DNA of 64,000 nt from contig NZ_CP025263.1 of NCBI RefSeq assembly GCF_002843605.1, forward strand, positions 638,501 to 702,500, in the 5' to 3' direction. Each line of letters begins with the position of its first letter. Within the stretch, counting starts at the first letter, position 1. This DNA comes from Pseudomonas sp. S09G 359. Lineage in GTDB: Bacteria; Pseudomonadota; Gammaproteobacteria; Pseudomonadales; Pseudomonadaceae. The notes beneath the pieces were generated by a model. It was not told where the DNA came from and made no database searches. It saw only the letters and a list, made by a program, of their open reading frames with translations. Positions 53,291 through 64,000 of this stretch are shown here, piece by piece. A program made the position numbers and the translations under genes.

Positions 53291-53593
53291 ATGAAGATGC
53301 TGCGTATTCCGCTGTTGATGATGGGCCTGCTGTTGTGTTCTCAGGGTTTTGCCGCCACCGCCCAGCAAAATAAAATGACCACCTGCAACGCCGAAGCCAC
53401 CACCAAGACGCTTAAAGGTGACGACCGCAAGGCCTTCATGAAGACCTGCCTGTCGGCCCCGGCGGCCAACGATGCCAAGACCCTCACCCCGCAGCAGCAG
53501 AAAATGAAGGATTGCAATGCGTCGGCGAAAACCAGGGCGCTGACCGGCGATGCGCGCAAAACCTTTATGAGCACTTGCCTCAAAGGTAGCTGA
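53291..53593 (+). CDS. psiF: PsiF family protein
   Basis: The 100-residue precursor has a signal peptide (about 1-21, FAA cleavage). Two PsiF repeats follow, each of the form MxxCNAxAxxKxLxGDxRKxFMxxCL, with four conserved cysteines. PsiF was first seen as phosphate-starvation-inducible in E. coli; its role is unknown. GGGAG lies 8 bases before the ATG. No Pho box was recognised upstream. Confidence 0.9.
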   Translation: MKMLRIPLLMMGLLLCSQGFAATAQQNKMTTCNAEATTKTLKGDDRKAFMKTCLSAPAANDAKTLTPQQQKMKDCNASAKTRALTGDARKTFMSTCLKGS

Positions 53594-53607
53594 TCACGCG
53601 AATCTCC

Positions 53608-53698
53608 TGTGCGAGCGGGGTTGCTCGCGAAAGCGGTGGGTCATTCAACACATCAGTGGCTGAACGACCGCTTTCGCGAGCAAGCCCGCTCTCACACT
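53608..53698. repeat. REPIN, third family (GCGAGCGGGGTTGCTCGCGAAAGCGG)
   Basis: TGTGCGAGCGGGGTTGCTCGC with GCGAAAGCGGT, and the inverted ACCGCTTTCGCGAGCAAGCCCGCTC, enclose a short loop. This is the only copy of this subtype in the window, apart from the GCGAGCAAGCCCGCTCCCACA arms at 411 and 27771. Confidence 0.78.
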
Positions 53699-53785
53699 GA
53701 CGGTGTTCGCAATTCAGACCACTCGCTTGATTCTCTCAAGGCTGGCAGACTGCCCATCCTTTAGCGCCGTTTGTTTTGAGGCTGT

Positions 53786-54799
53786 ATGCCAACGTTTTCT
53801 CAGCGTCACGTGATATTACTGGCCAGCTACATCATCATTTTCGGCGGACTGCTGCTGGTACTGCCGCTGAAATTGCTACCCAGCCTGCTGGCCGGCCTGT
53901 TGGTTTATGAACTGGTCAACATGCTCACCCCGCAACTGCAGCGGCTGATCGAAGGCCGGCGCGCGCGTTGGCTGGCGGTGGCCTTGCTTGGCACCCTGAT
54001 CGTCAGCGTGCTGACCCTGATCTTCGCCGGCGCCATCAGCTTCCTGCTCCACGAGGCGGAAAACCCCGGGGCCTCCCTCGACAAATTCATGGGCGTGGTC
54101 GACCGCGCGCGCGGCCAGCTGCCGCCGTTCCTCGACGCCTACCTGCCCGCCAGCGCCGCCGAGTTCCGCGTGGCCATTGGCGATTGGCTGAGCAAGCACC
54201 TGAGCGAACTGCAACTGGTCGGCAAAGATGCCGCCCACATGTTCGTGACCCTGCTGATCGGCATGGTGCTCGGCGCGATCATCGCCCTGCAGCGCGTGCC
54301 CGACCTGACCAAACGCAAGCCACTGGCCGCCGCGCTGTTCGACCGTTTGCACCTGCTGGTCCAGGCGTTTCGCAATATCGTCTTCGCCCAGATCAAGATC
54401 GCCGCGCTCAATACGGCCTTCACCGCCGTGTTCCTGGCCGTGGTGTTGCCGCTGTGTGGCATTCACCTGCCCCTGACCAAGACCCTGATTGTGCTGACGT
54501 TCCTGCTCGGCCTGCTGCCGGTGATCGGCAACCTGATGTCCAACACCCTGATCACCATCGTCGCGCTGTCGCTGTCGATCTGGGTGGCGGTGGCGGCGTT
54601 GGGCTATCTGATCGTGATCCACAAGGTCGAGTACTTCCTCAACGCGCGCATTGTCGGCGGGCAGATCAGTGCCAAATCCTGGGAATTGCTCCTGGCGATG
54701 CTGGTGTTTGAGGCTGCGTTTGGTTTGCCCGGTGTAGTAGCGGGGCCGATTTATTACGCGTATCTGAAGAGTGAGCTGAAGCTCGGCGGGATGGTTTAA
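53786..54799 (+). CDS. AI-2E family (YdiK/PerM-like) membrane protein
   Basis: The 337-residue permease-like protein has about seven to eight transmembrane helices, with the family-typical [20 protein letters not shown] and [37 protein letters not shown] near the C-terminus. Family members have been linked to autoinducer-2 export, ion transport or permease roles; no substrate can be assigned here. GAGG lies 5 bases before the ATG. Confidence 0.85.
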   Translation: MPTFSQRHVILLASYIIIFGGLLLVLPLKLLPSLLAGLLVYELVNMLTPQLQRLIEGRRARWLAVALLGTLIVSVLTLIFAGAISFLLHEAENPGASLDKFMGVVDRARGQLPPFLDAYLPASAAEFRVAIGDWLSKHLSELQLVGKDAAHMFVTLLIGMVLGAIIALQRVPDLTKRKPLAAALFDRLHLLVQAFRNIVFAQIKIAALNTAFTAVFLAVVLPLCGIHLPLTKTLIVLTFLLGLLPVIGNLMSNTLITIVALSLSIWVAVAALGYLIVIHKVEYFLNARIVGGQISAKSWELLLAMLVFEAAFGLPGVVAGPIYYAYLKSELKLGGMV

Positions 54800-54824
54800 G
54801 CTTTTTGTAGCTTTGGCCGGCCTA

Positions 54825-54890
54825 ATCGGGGGCAAGCCCCCTCCCACAGGTGGAATGCATTCCAAATGTGGGAGGGGGCTTGCCCCCGAT
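54825..54890. repeat. REPIN, compact
   Basis: ATCGGGGGCAAGCCCCCTCCCACA and TGTGGGAGGGGGCTTGCCCCCGAT surround an almost palindromic GGTGGAATGCATTCCAAA spacer, like the element at 27771. Confidence 0.88.
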
Positions 54891-54918
54891 GAAGTCACCA
54901 CAGTGTTTCAGCTAAAAC

Positions 54919-56187
54919 TCAGCTGCCGTAGCGCTTGCTGGCCTCAATCGCCAAGCCACTGCCGATGCTGCCAAAGATATTGCCTTCCACATGCCGTGCA
55001 TTCGGCAACATCGCCGAAATACTATGGCGCAGCGCCGGAATGCCGCTGGAACCACCGGTGAAGAACACCGTGTCCACCTGCGCCACACTCACCGAGGCAT
55101 CGTTGAGCAATTGCGTGACGCTGCCGCGCACGCGCTCGAGCAAATTGTCGATGGACGACTCGAACAGTGCCCGGCTCAATTCCACGCTCAGGCCCGCTTC
55201 GATACGGTCCAATGCCACGTGGCGGCTGTCTGCGTGGGTCAGCTGGATCTTGGTTTCTTCCACTTCCATCGCCAGCCAGTGCCCGGCGCGCTGTTCGATC
55301 AGCTTGAACAGGCGGTCGATGCCGCCAGTGTCTTCGATGTCGTAGCGCATGCTGCCCAGGGCCAGTTGGGATTTCTGTGAGTACACCGAGTTGATGGTGT
55401 GCCAGGTGGCCAGGTTCATGTGGTGGCTGGTGGGCATGTAGGCGCCGCTTTTCATCCGGCTGCCGTAGCCGAACAGCGGCATCATGCCTTGCAGGCTGAG
55501 CTGTTTGTCGAAGTCGGTACCGCCGATATGCACGCCGCCGGTGGCGAGGATGTCGTCCTGGCGGTTGTCATTGTGCCGACGGTCCGGCGACAGGCGCACC
55601 AGCGAGAAGTCGGAAGTACCCCCGCCGATGTCGACAATCAGCACCAGCTCTTCCTTGGCGATGGTGGACTCATAGTCGAAGGCCGCCGCAATCGGCTCGT
55701 ACTGGAACGAGATGTCCTTGAAGCCGATCTTGCGCGCCACGTCCACCAAGGTGTTTTCAGCTTCCTGGTCGGCCATCGGGTCGTCATCGACGAAAAACAC
55801 CGGGCGGCCCAGTACCACTTCCTCGAACTCACGGCCGGCGGTGGCCTCGGCGCGGCTCTTGAGCTGGCCGATAAACAACGCCAGCAGGTCGGTGAACGGC
55901 ATGGCCGTGCCCAACACGCTGGTGTCGTGCTTGATCAGCTTGGAACCCAGCAGGCTCTTGAGCGAGCGCATCAAGCGGCCTTCGTAGTTTTCCAGGTATT
56001 CGTGCAGGGCCAGGCGGCCGTACACCGGGCGACGCTCCTCGAAGTTGAAGAACACCACCGACGGCAAGGTGATCTTGTCGTCCTCCAGCGCGATAAGCGT
56101 CTCTTCGCCGGGGCGGATCCAGCCGACGGTAGAGTTGGACGTGCCAAAGTCGATGCCGCAGGCACGAGCTGGGGATGGGTTTTTCAT
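54919..56187 (-). CDS. Hsp70-family ATPase, YegD-like
   Basis: The 422-residue protein contains only the actin/Hsp70 ATPase fold: phosphate-1 CGIDFGTSNSTVGW, phosphate-2 LIVDIGGGTSDFSL, adenosine motif FFTGGSSGIPALRHSI. It lacks the C-terminal peptide-binding domain of DnaK, as YegD does. Its client or partner is unknown. I start at ATG 56187 (MKNPSPARACGIDFG). It is divergent from the J-protein CbpA, so a functional Hsp70-like/J-protein link is conceivable. Confidence 0.85.
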   Translation of the reverse strand: MKNPSPARACGIDFGTSNSTVGWIRPGEETLIALEDDKITLPSVVFFNFEERRPVYGRLALHEYLENYEGRLMRSLKSLLGSKLIKHDTSVLGTAMPFTDLLALFIGQLKSRAEATAGREFEEVVLGRPVFFVDDDPMADQEAENTLVDVARKIGFKDISFQYEPIAAAFDYESTIAKEELVLIVDIGGGTSDFSLVRLSPDRRHNDNRQDDILATGGVHIGGTDFDKQLSLQGMMPLFGYGSRMKSGAYMPTSHHMNLATWHTINSVYSQKSQLALGSMRYDIEDTGGIDRLFKLIEQRAGHWLAMEVEETKIQLTHADSRHVALDRIEAGLSVELSRALFESSIDNLLERVRGSVTQLLNDASVSVAQVDTVFFTGGSSGIPALRHSISAMLPNARHVEGNIFGSIGSGLAIEASKRYGS

Positions 56188-56272
56188 GTCTATCGGGTTC
56201 CGGTTGAAAAACGGCCGCGCAGTGTATGCCAGTCGAAGGCGGATGCGTAGGCCGACCATCCGTTAAATCGTG

Positions 56273-56300
56273 CTTGAAAGTCAGCGATTCGCCCCCACAT
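56273..56300 (+). promoter_or_regulatory. Heat-shock (sigma-32) promoter candidate for cbpA
   Basis: CTTGAAA, a 13-base spacer and CCCCACAT match the RpoH consensus (CTTGAAA, CCCCATNT) with one change in the -10. The start would lie about 118 bases before cbpA. Confidence 0.55.
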
Positions 56301-56425
56301 CTGCTGCATACGGCAAGTGCCGATAAAACTCCGACGCACCCCCAGGCCACATCACTCAACAGGTGCAAAGCAGCGCACGTTGTGCCCCGGGCTGTGCGAT
56401 CTCGATTAAGGATGGTGAATCGCCG

Positions 56426-57364
56426 ATGGATTTCAAAGATTACTACAAGATATTGGGTGTCGAGCCGAGCGCCGATGACAAGGAAATCAAGGCCGCCTAT
56501 CGCAAACTCGCACGCAAATATCACCCGGATGTGAGCAAGGAAAAAGACGCCGAAGCCAAGTTCAAGGACGCGTCCGAGGCCTATGAAGCGCTCAAAAGCG
56601 CCGACAAGCGCGCGGAATACGACGAGCTGCGCAAATACGGCCAGCATGGCCAGCCGTTCCAGGGCCCACCGGGCTGGCAGAGCCGTGGCGGCTTTGGCGG
56701 CGGCCAGGACGCGGGGGATTTCTCGGACTTCTTCAGTTCGATCTTCGGCTCCCGTGGCGACGCCTTTGGTGGCGGCCAGCGCCGCCCGACCGGGCGCAAG
56801 GGCCAGGACGTGGAGATGCAGCTGTCGGTGTTCCTCGAAGAGACGCTGTCCACCGAGTCCAAGCAGATCAGCTTCCAGGTGCCGCAATACGACGCCTCGG
56901 GCCGGCATGTGAGCAACACCACCAAGAGCCTGAACGTGAAGATCCCCGCCGGCGTGGCCGACGGCGAGCGCATCCGCCTCAAAGGCCAGGGCGCGCCAGG
57001 TATCGGCGGTGGCGCCAATGGCGACCTGTACCTGATCATCAAGTTTGCGCCGCACCCCAAGTTTGAAGTAGATGGCGAAAACCTGATCATCAACCTGCCC
57101 CTGGCGCCGTGGGAATTGGCGCTGGGCACGGAAGTGGCGGTGCCGACCCTCACCGGCAAAATCAACCTCAAGGTGCCGGCCGGCAGCCAGAACGGCCAGC
57201 GCATGCGCGCCAAGGGCCATGGTTTGCTGAACAAGGCCGGGCAGCGCGGCTTTCTGTACGTACAACTCAAGGCCGTGATGCCGCCGGTGGGCGACGACGA
57301 CGTGAAAGCGTTGTGGCAGGAGCTGGCGCAGAAAGCGGCCTTTAATCCGCGTGAGAACTTCTAA
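56426..57364 (+). CDS. cbpA: Curved DNA-binding J-domain protein CbpA
   Basis: The 312-residue class B J-protein has a J domain (1-70) with HPD at residues 33-35, a Gly/Phe-rich linker (about 85-125), and two C-terminal beta domains without a zinc finger. It acts as a DnaK co-chaperone and DNA-binding protein. I start at ATG 56426 ([12 protein letters not shown]) as in the family; upstream codons are not conserved. The modulator gene cbpM, which usually follows cbpA, is absent; a REPIN and the convergent ureC come next. Confidence 0.93.
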   Translation: MDFKDYYKILGVEPSADDKEIKAAYRKLARKYHPDVSKEKDAEAKFKDASEAYEALKSADKRAEYDELRKYGQHGQPFQGPPGWQSRGGFGGGQDAGDFSDFFSSIFGSRGDAFGGGQRRPTGRKGQDVEMQLSVFLEETLSTESKQISFQVPQYDASGRHVSNTTKSLNVKIPAGVADGERIRLKGQGAPGIGGGANGDLYLIIKFAPHPKFEVDGENLIINLPLAPWELALGTEVAVPTLTGKINLKVPAGSQNGQRMRAKGHGLLNKAGQRGFLYVQLKAVMPPVGDDDVKALWQELAQKAAFNPRENF

Positions 57365-57382
57365 GGCTTAGCAACCCATACC

Positions 57383-57476
57383 TGTGGCGAGGGAGCTTGC
57401 TCCCGCTGGAGTGCGAAGCGCTCCCAAGATTTTGGAGCTGCCTCGCGACCCAGCGCGAGCAAGCTCCCTCGCCGCA
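57383..57476. repeat. REPIN, second family variant (GAGGGAGCTTGCTCCC)
   Basis: TGTGGCGAGGGAGCTTGCTCCC and GAGCAAGCTCCCTCGCCGCA lie between the convergent ends of cbpA and ureC. Confidence 0.82.
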
Positions 57477-57499
57477 GGTTGTTGTCTGTTGGTTTTGCT

Positions 57500-59200
57500 T
57501 CAGAACAGGAAATACCGCTGCGCCATCGGCAACACTTCGGCCGGCTCGCACCACAGCAACACACCGTCGGCCTTGACCTGATAGGTCTGTGGGTCCACTT
57601 CGATATCCGGCAGGTAATCGTTGTGGATCAGGTCGGTTTTCTGCACCGAGCGACAGCCCTTGACCACCGCAATCTGCTTCTTCAATCCCAGCGCCTCGGG
57701 CAAGCCCGCCGCCAACGCCGCCTGGCTGATAAAGGTCAGGCTGGTGGCGTGCAACGAGCTGCCGAAACTGGCGAACATCGGGCGGTAGTGCACCGGCTGC
57801 GGTGTCGGGATCGACGCGTTGGCGTCACCCATCAGGCTGGAAGCAATCGCGCCGCCCTTGAGGATCAAGGTCGGCTTGATGCCAAAGAATGCCGGGCGCC
57901 ACAGCACCAGGTCGGCCCATTTGCCTACTTCGATAGAGCCGACGATATGGCTGATGCCATGGGTAATCGCCGGGTTGATGGTGTACTTGGCGATGTAGCG
58001 TTTGGCGCGGAAGTTGTCGTTGCCGGGGCCGTCGCCGGGCAGGGCGCCGCGCTGCTTTTTCATCTTGTCGGCGGTCTGCCAGGTGCGGGTGATCACTTCG
58101 CCAACGCGGCCCATGGCCTGGCTGTCGGAGCTGATCATCGAGAACGCGCCAAGGTCGTGCAGGATGTCTTCGGCGGCAATCGTTTCGCGGCGGATACGGC
58201 TTTCGGCGAAGGCCACGTCTTCGGCAATGCTCGGGTCCAGGTGATGGCAGACCATCAACATGTCCAGGTGCTCGTCGATGGTGTTGCGCGTGAACGGCCG
58301 CGTTGGGTTGGTGGAGCTGGGCAGCACGTTGGCGAAACCGCAGGCCTTGATGATGTCCGGCGCGTGACCGCCGCCGGCACCTTCGGTGTGGTAGGTGTGG
58401 ATGGTGCGGCCCTTGAGCGCGGCCAGGGTGGTTTCGACGAAGCCGGACTCGTTGAGGGTGTCGCTGTGGATCGCCACCTGCACGTCATAGTCATCGGCAA
58501 CGCTCAGGCAGTTGTCGATGCTGGCGGGCGTGGTGCCCCAGTCTTCATGCAGCTTGAGGCCGATGGCGCCGGCCTTGACCTGTTCGATCAACGGCTCGGG
58601 CAAACTGGCGTTGCCCTTGCCGGTAAACCCGATGTTCATCGGGAACGAATCACTGGCCTGGAGCATGCGCGCCAGGTGCCACGGGCCCGAGGTGCAGGTG
58701 GTGGCATTGGTGCCGGTGGCCGGGCCGGTGCCGCCGCCGATCATGGTGGTGACGCCGCTGGTCAGCGCTTCTTCGATCTGCTGCGGGCAGATGAAATGCA
58801 CATGGGAGTCGATGCCGCCGGCGGTGAGGATCATGCCTTCACCGGCGATTACTTCGGTGCTGGCGCCGATGGCCATGGTCACGCCGGGCTGGATATCCGG
58901 GTTGCCGGCTTTGCCGATGGCGTGAATGCGGCCGTTCTTGAGGCCGACGTCGGCCTTGACGATGCCCCAGTGGTCGATGATCAGCGCGTTGGTGATCAGC
59001 GTGTCGACCACTTCATGGGCGAGCAGTTGGCTCTGGCCCTGGCCGTCGCGGATCACTTTACCGCCGCCGAATTTCACTTCTTCGCCGTAGACGGTGAAGT
59101 CCTGTTCGACTTCGACGAACAACTCGGTGTCGGCCAGGCGGACTTTGTCACCGACGGTGGGGCCGTACATGTCGGCGTAGGCTTGGCGGCTGATTTTCAT
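57500..59200 (-). CDS. ureC: Urease alpha subunit
   Basis: The 566-residue catalytic subunit hydrolyses urea to ammonia and carbamate. Nickel-site residues are visible: HVHFICPQ His pair, the Lys216 to be carbamylated in [21 protein letters not shown]is, and the flap Cys318-His319 in VCHHLDPS. It is last of the ureD-A-B-C operon. A REPIN of about 80 bases lies between ureB and ureC, so its expression may depend on read-through past that hairpin. Confidence 0.98.
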   Translation of the reverse strand: MKISRQAYADMYGPTVGDKVRLADTELFVEVEQDFTVYGEEVKFGGGKVIRDGQGQSQLLAHEVVDTLITNALIIDHWGIVKADVGLKNGRIHAIGKAGNPDIQPGVTMAIGASTEVIAGEGMILTAGGIDSHVHFICPQQIEEALTSGVTTMIGGGTGPATGTNATTCTSGPWHLARMLQASDSFPMNIGFTGKGNASLPEPLIEQVKAGAIGLKLHEDWGTTPASIDNCLSVADDYDVQVAIHSDTLNESGFVETTLAALKGRTIHTYHTEGAGGGHAPDIIKACGFANVLPSSTNPTRPFTRNTIDEHLDMLMVCHHLDPSIAEDVAFAESRIRRETIAAEDILHDLGAFSMISSDSQAMGRVGEVITRTWQTADKMKKQRGALPGDGPGNDNFRAKRYIAKYTINPAITHGISHIVGSIEVGKWADLVLWRPAFFGIKPTLILKGGAIASSLMGDANASIPTPQPVHYRPMFASFGSSLHATSLTFISQAALAAGLPEALGLKKQIAVVKGCRSVQKTDLIHNDYLPDIEVDPQTYQVKADGVLLWCEPAEVLPMAQRYFLF

Positions 59201-59242
59201 GTGTGGTTGCCCTGAGAAATTTGTGTTGAATGTGAGACCGCT

Positions 59243-59324
59243 ATCGGGAGCAAGCCCCCTCCCACATTTGTTCCGTGTACATCCTTTGGAATGCGGTCAG
59301 TGTGGGAGGGGGCTTGCCCCCGAT
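59243..59324. repeat. REPIN between ureB and ureC
   Basis: ATCGGGAGCAAGCCCCCTCCCACA and TGTGGGAGGGGGCTTGCCCCCGAT sit inside the urease structural operon. Confidence 0.87.
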
Positions 59325-59330
59325 GAGGCC

Positions 59331-60693
<1,363 letters not shown>

Positions 60694-60703
60694 GCTCGCT
60701 CCC

Positions 60704-61006
60704 TCAAGCAATCGGGTGGTGGACGGTGACCAGCTTGGTACCGTCGGGGAAGGTGGCTTCCACCTGGATATCCGGGATCATTTCCGGGATGCCTTCCATC
60801 ACCTGTTCGCGGCTGAGCAGGGTGGTGCCGTAGTGCATCAGGTCGGCCACGGTGCGGCCATCGCGGGCCCCTTCCATCAAGGCGGCGGAAATGTAGGCGA
60901 TGGTTTCCGGATAGTTGAGCTTCACCCCGCGCGCCAGGCGCCGTTCGGCCACCAGGCCTGCGGTGAAGATCAGCAGTTTGTCTTTTTCCCGTGGGGTCAG
61001 ATCCAT
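60704..61006 (-). CDS. ureA: Urease gamma subunit
   Basis: The 100-residue subunit starts [23 protein letters not shown] and ends with [19 protein letters not shown], canonical UreA. It is separated from ureD by a REPIN-containing gap of about 145 bases and followed by two acetyltransferase genes before ureB. Confidence 0.98.
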   Translation of the reverse strand: MDLTPREKDKLLIFTAGLVAERRLARGVKLNYPETIAYISAALMEGARDGRTVADLMHYGTTLLSREQVMEGIPEMIPDIQVEATFPDGTKLVTVHHPIA

Positions 61007-61052
61007 GGTTCAGTCCGTCGTGAAATACATTGGTAAAAACACTGTAGATCCC

Positions 61053-61140
61053 TGTGGGAGGGGGCTTGCCCCCGATAGCAGAGTGTCAGGCAATGCATCT
61101 GTCACTGACCCATCGCCATCGGGAGCAAGCCCCCTCCCAC
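61053..61140. repeat. REPIN between ureD and ureA
   Basis: TGTGGGAGGGGGCTTGCCCCC and GGGAGCAAGCCCCCTCCCAC lie in the gap between ureD and ureA. Confidence 0.87.
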
Positions 61141-61150
61141 CTTTTGATCT

Positions 61151-61990
61151 TCATGTGCTCCAGATTCGAGGTGAAACGGCTTCGCGGCCCAGCACAGCCG
61201 GGCGCAGCAAGCGCCATAAGTCGATCAACCATCCCCGCGCCAGCAGGGCTTCGCTGGCCAGGCAGCGCGCCACCAGCAGGCCGGGCAGTTGGGTCAGGTC
61301 ACCGCGCACAGCGTGGGGCAGGGCGCGGCAGGTTTCGAGTAATTCGGGGTCGATATCGCCGGTCAGCAGCAGGGTGGCAAACACCGGTTGCCCGTCCAGG
61401 CCGATGGGCGAGTCGAGCAGGCCGTCGTCGCCCACAATGCGCTGGCGCTCATGCCAGAGCAACTGGCCGTCGCGGCGGATATCCAGGTGTGATTGAAAGT
61501 GGCCGAGGTCGAAGCGCTCGCCACTCGCCGGGCGGCCGAGGGCCACCACATCCCAGTAGAACAACCGCGCGTCACCGTGCAGGTCGATGCGCGTGGTGAG
61601 TTCAGCCTGGGCAGCGCTGAACACGATGGTTTCCTGGGGCAGCCACTCCAGGGTCGCGCCGGCTTCAACGGTCAAATCCAGCTGCTGGAATGCCGGGCCG
61701 CTGGCGCGGTACCACTTGGCTGCACCGGGGCTGGTCAGTTGTGCCCAGGCACCTTCGCCGACATGCGCGCTGATATCCAGGCGGTCGCCGCCGGCAATCC
61801 CGCCGGGCGGGTGCACGATGATGTGCTGGCACACCTCGGGGCCTTCGGCGTACAGGTGTTTTTGCACGCGCAGCGGGCCGAGGTGGCGGCGCATCACCGG
61901 GCGCGTGGTATCGCCGAAACGCGCGTAGCCGAGTTCCAGCTCGGCGTGCCAGCTTGGGGTGAACAGGGCAGAAGGTACGGGCAGGTTCAT
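61151..61990 (-). CDS. ureD: Urease accessory protein UreD
   Basis: The 279-residue scaffold protein binds apo-urease and recruits UreF-UreG for nickel insertion. Typical segments are [58 protein letters not shown] and [14 protein letters not shown]. It lies 30 bases after urtE, so urea uptake and urease genes are probably one transcription unit. Confidence 0.95.
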   Translation of the reverse strand: MNLPVPSALFTPSWHAELELGYARFGDTTRPVMRRHLGPLRVQKHLYAEGPEVCQHIIVHPPGGIAGGDRLDISAHVGEGAWAQLTSPGAAKWYRASGPAFQQLDLTVEAGATLEWLPQETIVFSAAQAELTTRIDLHGDARLFYWDVVALGRPASGERFDLGHFQSHLDIRRDGQLLWHERQRIVGDDGLLDSPIGLDGQPVFATLLLTGDIDPELLETCRALPHAVRGDLTQLPGLLVARCLASEALLARGWLIDLWRLLRPAVLGREAVSPRIWST

Positions 61991-62020
61991 GTTTTAGGCT
62001 TATCGTTAGGACGCTACAGA

Positions 62021-62725
62021 TTAGATGGTAACCAGCCCGCGTACACCTTCGCTTTCCATATTTTCACCACGGCCTTGCTGGACAATCTCACCGCGAGACA
62101 TCACCAGGTATTGGTCGGCCAGTTCGGCGGCAAAGTCGTAGAACTGCTCCACCAGCAGGATCGCCATATCGCCGCGTGCCGCGAGTTTCTTGATCACCGC
62201 GCCGATCTCCTTGATCACCGACGGCTGGATGCCCTCGGTGGGCTCATCGAGGATCAACAGGCGCGGGCGGCTGGCCAGGGCGCGGCCAATCGCCAACTGT
62301 TGCTGCTGGCCGCCGGACAAGTCGCCGCCGCGCCGATGCTTCATCTGCAGCAGCACCGGGAACAGCTCGTAGATAAACGCCGGTACTTCCTTGGCCTCGG
62401 AACCCGGGAAGCGCGAGAGCCCCATCAGCAGGTTTTCTTCTACCGTCAGCCGGCCGAAAATCTCCCGGCCCTGGGGCACATAGGCGATCCCGGCGTGCAC
62501 ACGTTGGTGCGGCTTGTAGCCGGTGATGGCCTTGCCCTCCCAGTTCACCGCGCCTTCTTTGGCCGGCAGCAAACCCATCAGGCACTTGAGCAGGGTGGTC
62601 TTGCCCACGCCGTTACGGCCGAGCAGGCAGGTGACTTCGCCGACTTTCACGTCAAACGAAAGCCCACGCAGGATGTGGCTACCGCCGTAGTACTGGTGCA
62701 GCTTGTCGACTTGCAGCATTCTCAA
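62021..62725 (-). CDS. urtE: Urea ABC transporter ATP-binding protein UrtE
   Basis: The 234-residue ATPase has Walker A GRNGVGKTT, signature LSGGQQQQLAIGRAL and Walker B LLILDEPTEGIQPSVIKEIG; EGIQ is typical of UrtE. It is paired with UrtD for high-affinity urea uptake, and lies 83 bases downstream of urtD with a REP remnant between. It precedes ureD. Confidence 0.95.
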   Translation of the reverse strand: MRMLQVDKLHQYYGGSHILRGLSFDVKVGEVTCLLGRNGVGKTTLLKCLMGLLPAKEGAVNWEGKAITGYKPHQRVHAGIAYVPQGREIFGRLTVEENLLMGLSRFPGSEAKEVPAFIYELFPVLLQMKHRRGGDLSGGQQQQLAIGRALASRPRLLILDEPTEGIQPSVIKEIGAVIKKLAARGDMAILLVEQFYDFAAELADQYLVMSRGEIVQQGRGENMESEGVRGLVTI

Positions 62726-62760
62726 AACCTCCTCGATTCCCTTGAAGGAACCGGTTCAAA

Positions 62761-62788
62761 TGTGGGAGCTGGCTTGCCTGTTCCCACA
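62761..62788. repeat. REP remnant between urtD and urtE
   Basis: TGTGGGA-GCTGGCTTGCCTGT-TCCCACA is a single imperfect REP hairpin, probably a collapsed REPIN. Confidence 0.6.
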
Positions 62789-62808
62789 TAAAGCGGTCCG
62801 CATCAGTT

Positions 62809-63630
62809 TCAGCGACCGAGGTAAACCTCGATGACGCGCTCGTTTTCCTGCACCTGTTCCAGCGACCCTTCGGCCAGCACACTGCCCTGGTGCAACACGG
62901 TCACGTGGTCGGCAATCGAACCGACAAACCCCATGTCGTGTTCCACCACCATCAGCGAATGCTTGCCCGCCAGGCCCTTGAACAGTTCGGCGGTGAATTC
63001 GGTTTCGGCGTCGGTCATGCCCGCCACCGGTTCGTCCAGCAGCAACAGTTGCGGGTCTTGCATCAGCAGCATGCCGATTTCCAGGAACTGCTTCTGGCCG
63101 TGGGACAGCAAGCCCGCCGGGCGCTGTACCGAGGCGGTCAGGCGGATGGTGTCGAGCACTTCGTCGATACGGTCTTTCTGCTCGCCGCTCAGGCGTGCGC
63201 GCAGGCTGGCCCACACTGACTTGTCGGTCTTCTGCGCCAGCTCCAGGTTCTCGAACACGCTGAGGGCTTCGAACACCGTGGGTTTCTGGAATTTGCGGCC
63301 GATGCCGGCCTGGGCGATCTGCACTTCGCTCATGCTGGTGAGGTCCAGGGTTTCGCCGAACCAGGCCTTGCCGTGGCTGGGACGGGTCTTGCCGGTGATC
63401 ACGTCCATCAGCGTGGTCTTGCCCGCGCCGTTGGGGCCGATGATGCAGCGCAGTTCGCCGACACCGATGTACAGGTTCAGATCGTTGAGCGCCTTGAAGC
63501 CATCGAAGCTTACGCTGATGTCTTCCAGGGTCAGGATGGTGCCGTGGCGGGTGTTCAGGCCAGTGCCCGCGGCCTGGCCTATGCCGATGGCATCGCGGCC
63601 ACTGCCTGCATCGAAAATAGGTTCAAGCAT
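62809..63630 (-). CDS. urtD: Urea ABC transporter ATP-binding protein UrtD
   Basis: The 273-residue ATPase has a short N-terminal extension, then ILTLEDISVSFDGFKALNDLNL, Walker A GPNGAGKTT, signature LSHGQKQFLEIGMLL (the H in place of G is usual for UrtD) and Walker B LLLLDEPVAGMTDAETE. I start at ATG 63630 because GAGGAAC is directly upstream; a longer frame continues into urtC. The urtC stop is 8 bases upstream. Confidence 0.95.
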   Translation of the reverse strand: MLEPIFDAGSGRDAIGIGQAAGTGLNTRHGTILTLEDISVSFDGFKALNDLNLYIGVGELRCIIGPNGAGKTTLMDVITGKTRPSHGKAWFGETLDLTSMSEVQIAQAGIGRKFQKPTVFEALSVFENLELAQKTDKSVWASLRARLSGEQKDRIDEVLDTIRLTASVQRPAGLLSHGQKQFLEIGMLLMQDPQLLLLDEPVAGMTDAETEFTAELFKGLAGKHSLMVVEHDMGFVGSIADHVTVLHQGSVLAEGSLEQVQENERVIEVYLGR

Positions 63631-63638
63631 GACGTTCC

Positions 63639-64000
63639 TCATTTCTTCAGCAGGCCGATAACGCCCTTGGGCAGGTACAGGGTGACGATGATGAACAGCG
63701 CCCCAAGGAAGAACAGCCAGTACTCCGGAAAGGCCACGGTGAACCAGCTCTTCATGCCATTCACCACACCGGCGCCGAGCAATGGACCGATCAAGGTGCC
63801 ACGCCCACCCAAGGCTACCCACACGGCGGCTTCAATCGAGTTGGTCGGCGACATTTCGCTGGGGTTGATGATGCCCACTTGCGGCACATACAAGGCCCCG
63901 GCCAAGCCGCACAGCACCGCGCTCAGCACCCACACGAACAGCTTGAAACCACGCGGGTCGTAGCCGCAGAACATCAGGCGGTTCTCGGCATCACGCAAGG
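63639..64000 (-). CDS. urtC: Urea ABC transporter permease UrtC, C-terminal part (truncated by window)
   Basis: This is about the last 120 residues of a LivM-type urea permease: DAENRLMFCGYDPRGFKLFVWVLSAVLCGLAGALYVPQVGIINPSEM, the coupling loop ALGGRGTLIGPLLGAGVV, and the terminal EYWLFFLGALFIIVTLYLPKGVIGLL. The N-terminus lies beyond base 64000. It begins the visible part of the urt-ure transcription unit. Confidence 0.93.
   Translation of the reverse strand, partial: LRDAENRLMFCGYDPRGFKLFVWVLSAVLCGLAGALYVPQVGIINPSEMSPTNSIEAAVWVALGGRGTLIGPLLGAGVVNGMKSWFTVAFPEYWLFFLGALFIIVTLYLPKGVIGLLKK

Overview
The window reads as a chromosomal core segment of a Pseudomonas, most likely of the P. fluorescens species complex. 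The reasons are a high-GC genome, azurin with a blue-copper ligand set, many intergenic REP/REPIN elements of the GGGGGCTTGCCCCC type, and a gene order that, from memory and not checked by search, follows P. aeruginosa PAO1 from about PA4937 (rnr) down to about PA4860 (urt/ure genes). There are no rRNA genes, no insertion sequences and no CRISPR arrays. Both ends cut genes: a chemoreceptor at the left and the urea permease urtC at the right.

Layout. 0-3.1 kb: chemoreceptor tail and a ferric-iron ABC transporter. 3.2-3.6 kb: two near-identical tRNA-Leu(CAG) genes, each with its own promoter and terminator. 3.8-13.5 kb: housekeeping block rnr-rlmB, rpsF-rpsR-(membrane protein)-rplI, dnaB, ygiQ. 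13.7-17.2 kb: an accessory island with an Hcp1-like type VI secretion tube gene flanked by two paralogous pairs, each a glycine-rich membrane-active candidate toxin overlapping a small polytopic membrane protein. This is the most novel-looking part of the window. 17.3-24.2 kb: a three-gene operon of two transglutaminase-fold proteins and a circularly permuted ATP-grasp/alpha-E protein, preceded by a sigma-54-like promoter. 24.5-27.6 kb: azurin with an ANR-type box, then pncB-nadE for NAD salvage. 27.8-31.9 kb: lysine/pipecolate catabolism (LysR regulator, amaB, amaA). 31.9-37.3 kb: a five-gene LIV-type amino-acid/amide ABC transporter behind a consensus sigma-54 promoter and an NtrC-like site. 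37.4-38.1 kb: a gene-free stretch carrying a cluster of DnaA-box-like 9-mers. 38.1-41.1 kb: short-chain dehydrogenase, atypical CDF transporter, AGE-family epimerase. 41.3-43.7 kb: urease accessory genes ureE-F-G-J. 43.9-57.4 kb: cell-wall hydrolase, DesT-like regulator, repeat-containing secreted protein, AsmA, ferritin-like protein, LysR/azoreductase, lipase, AraC/EamA pair with a clear operator array, PsiF, AI-2E-family permease, Hsp70-like protein and CbpA with a sigma-32-like promoter. 57.5-64 kb: urease operon ureD-A-(two acetyltransferases)-B-C and urea ABC transporter urtC-D-E.

Functional theme. Much of the window is nitrogen acquisition: urea uptake and hydrolysis, LIV-type uptake, lysine/pipecolate breakdown. 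The sigma-54 candidates at the LIV operon and, less securely, at ureE fit nitrogen control. All coordinates and motif calls come from reading the sequence. Family assignments rest on recognised motifs and remembered relatives, with no database search.
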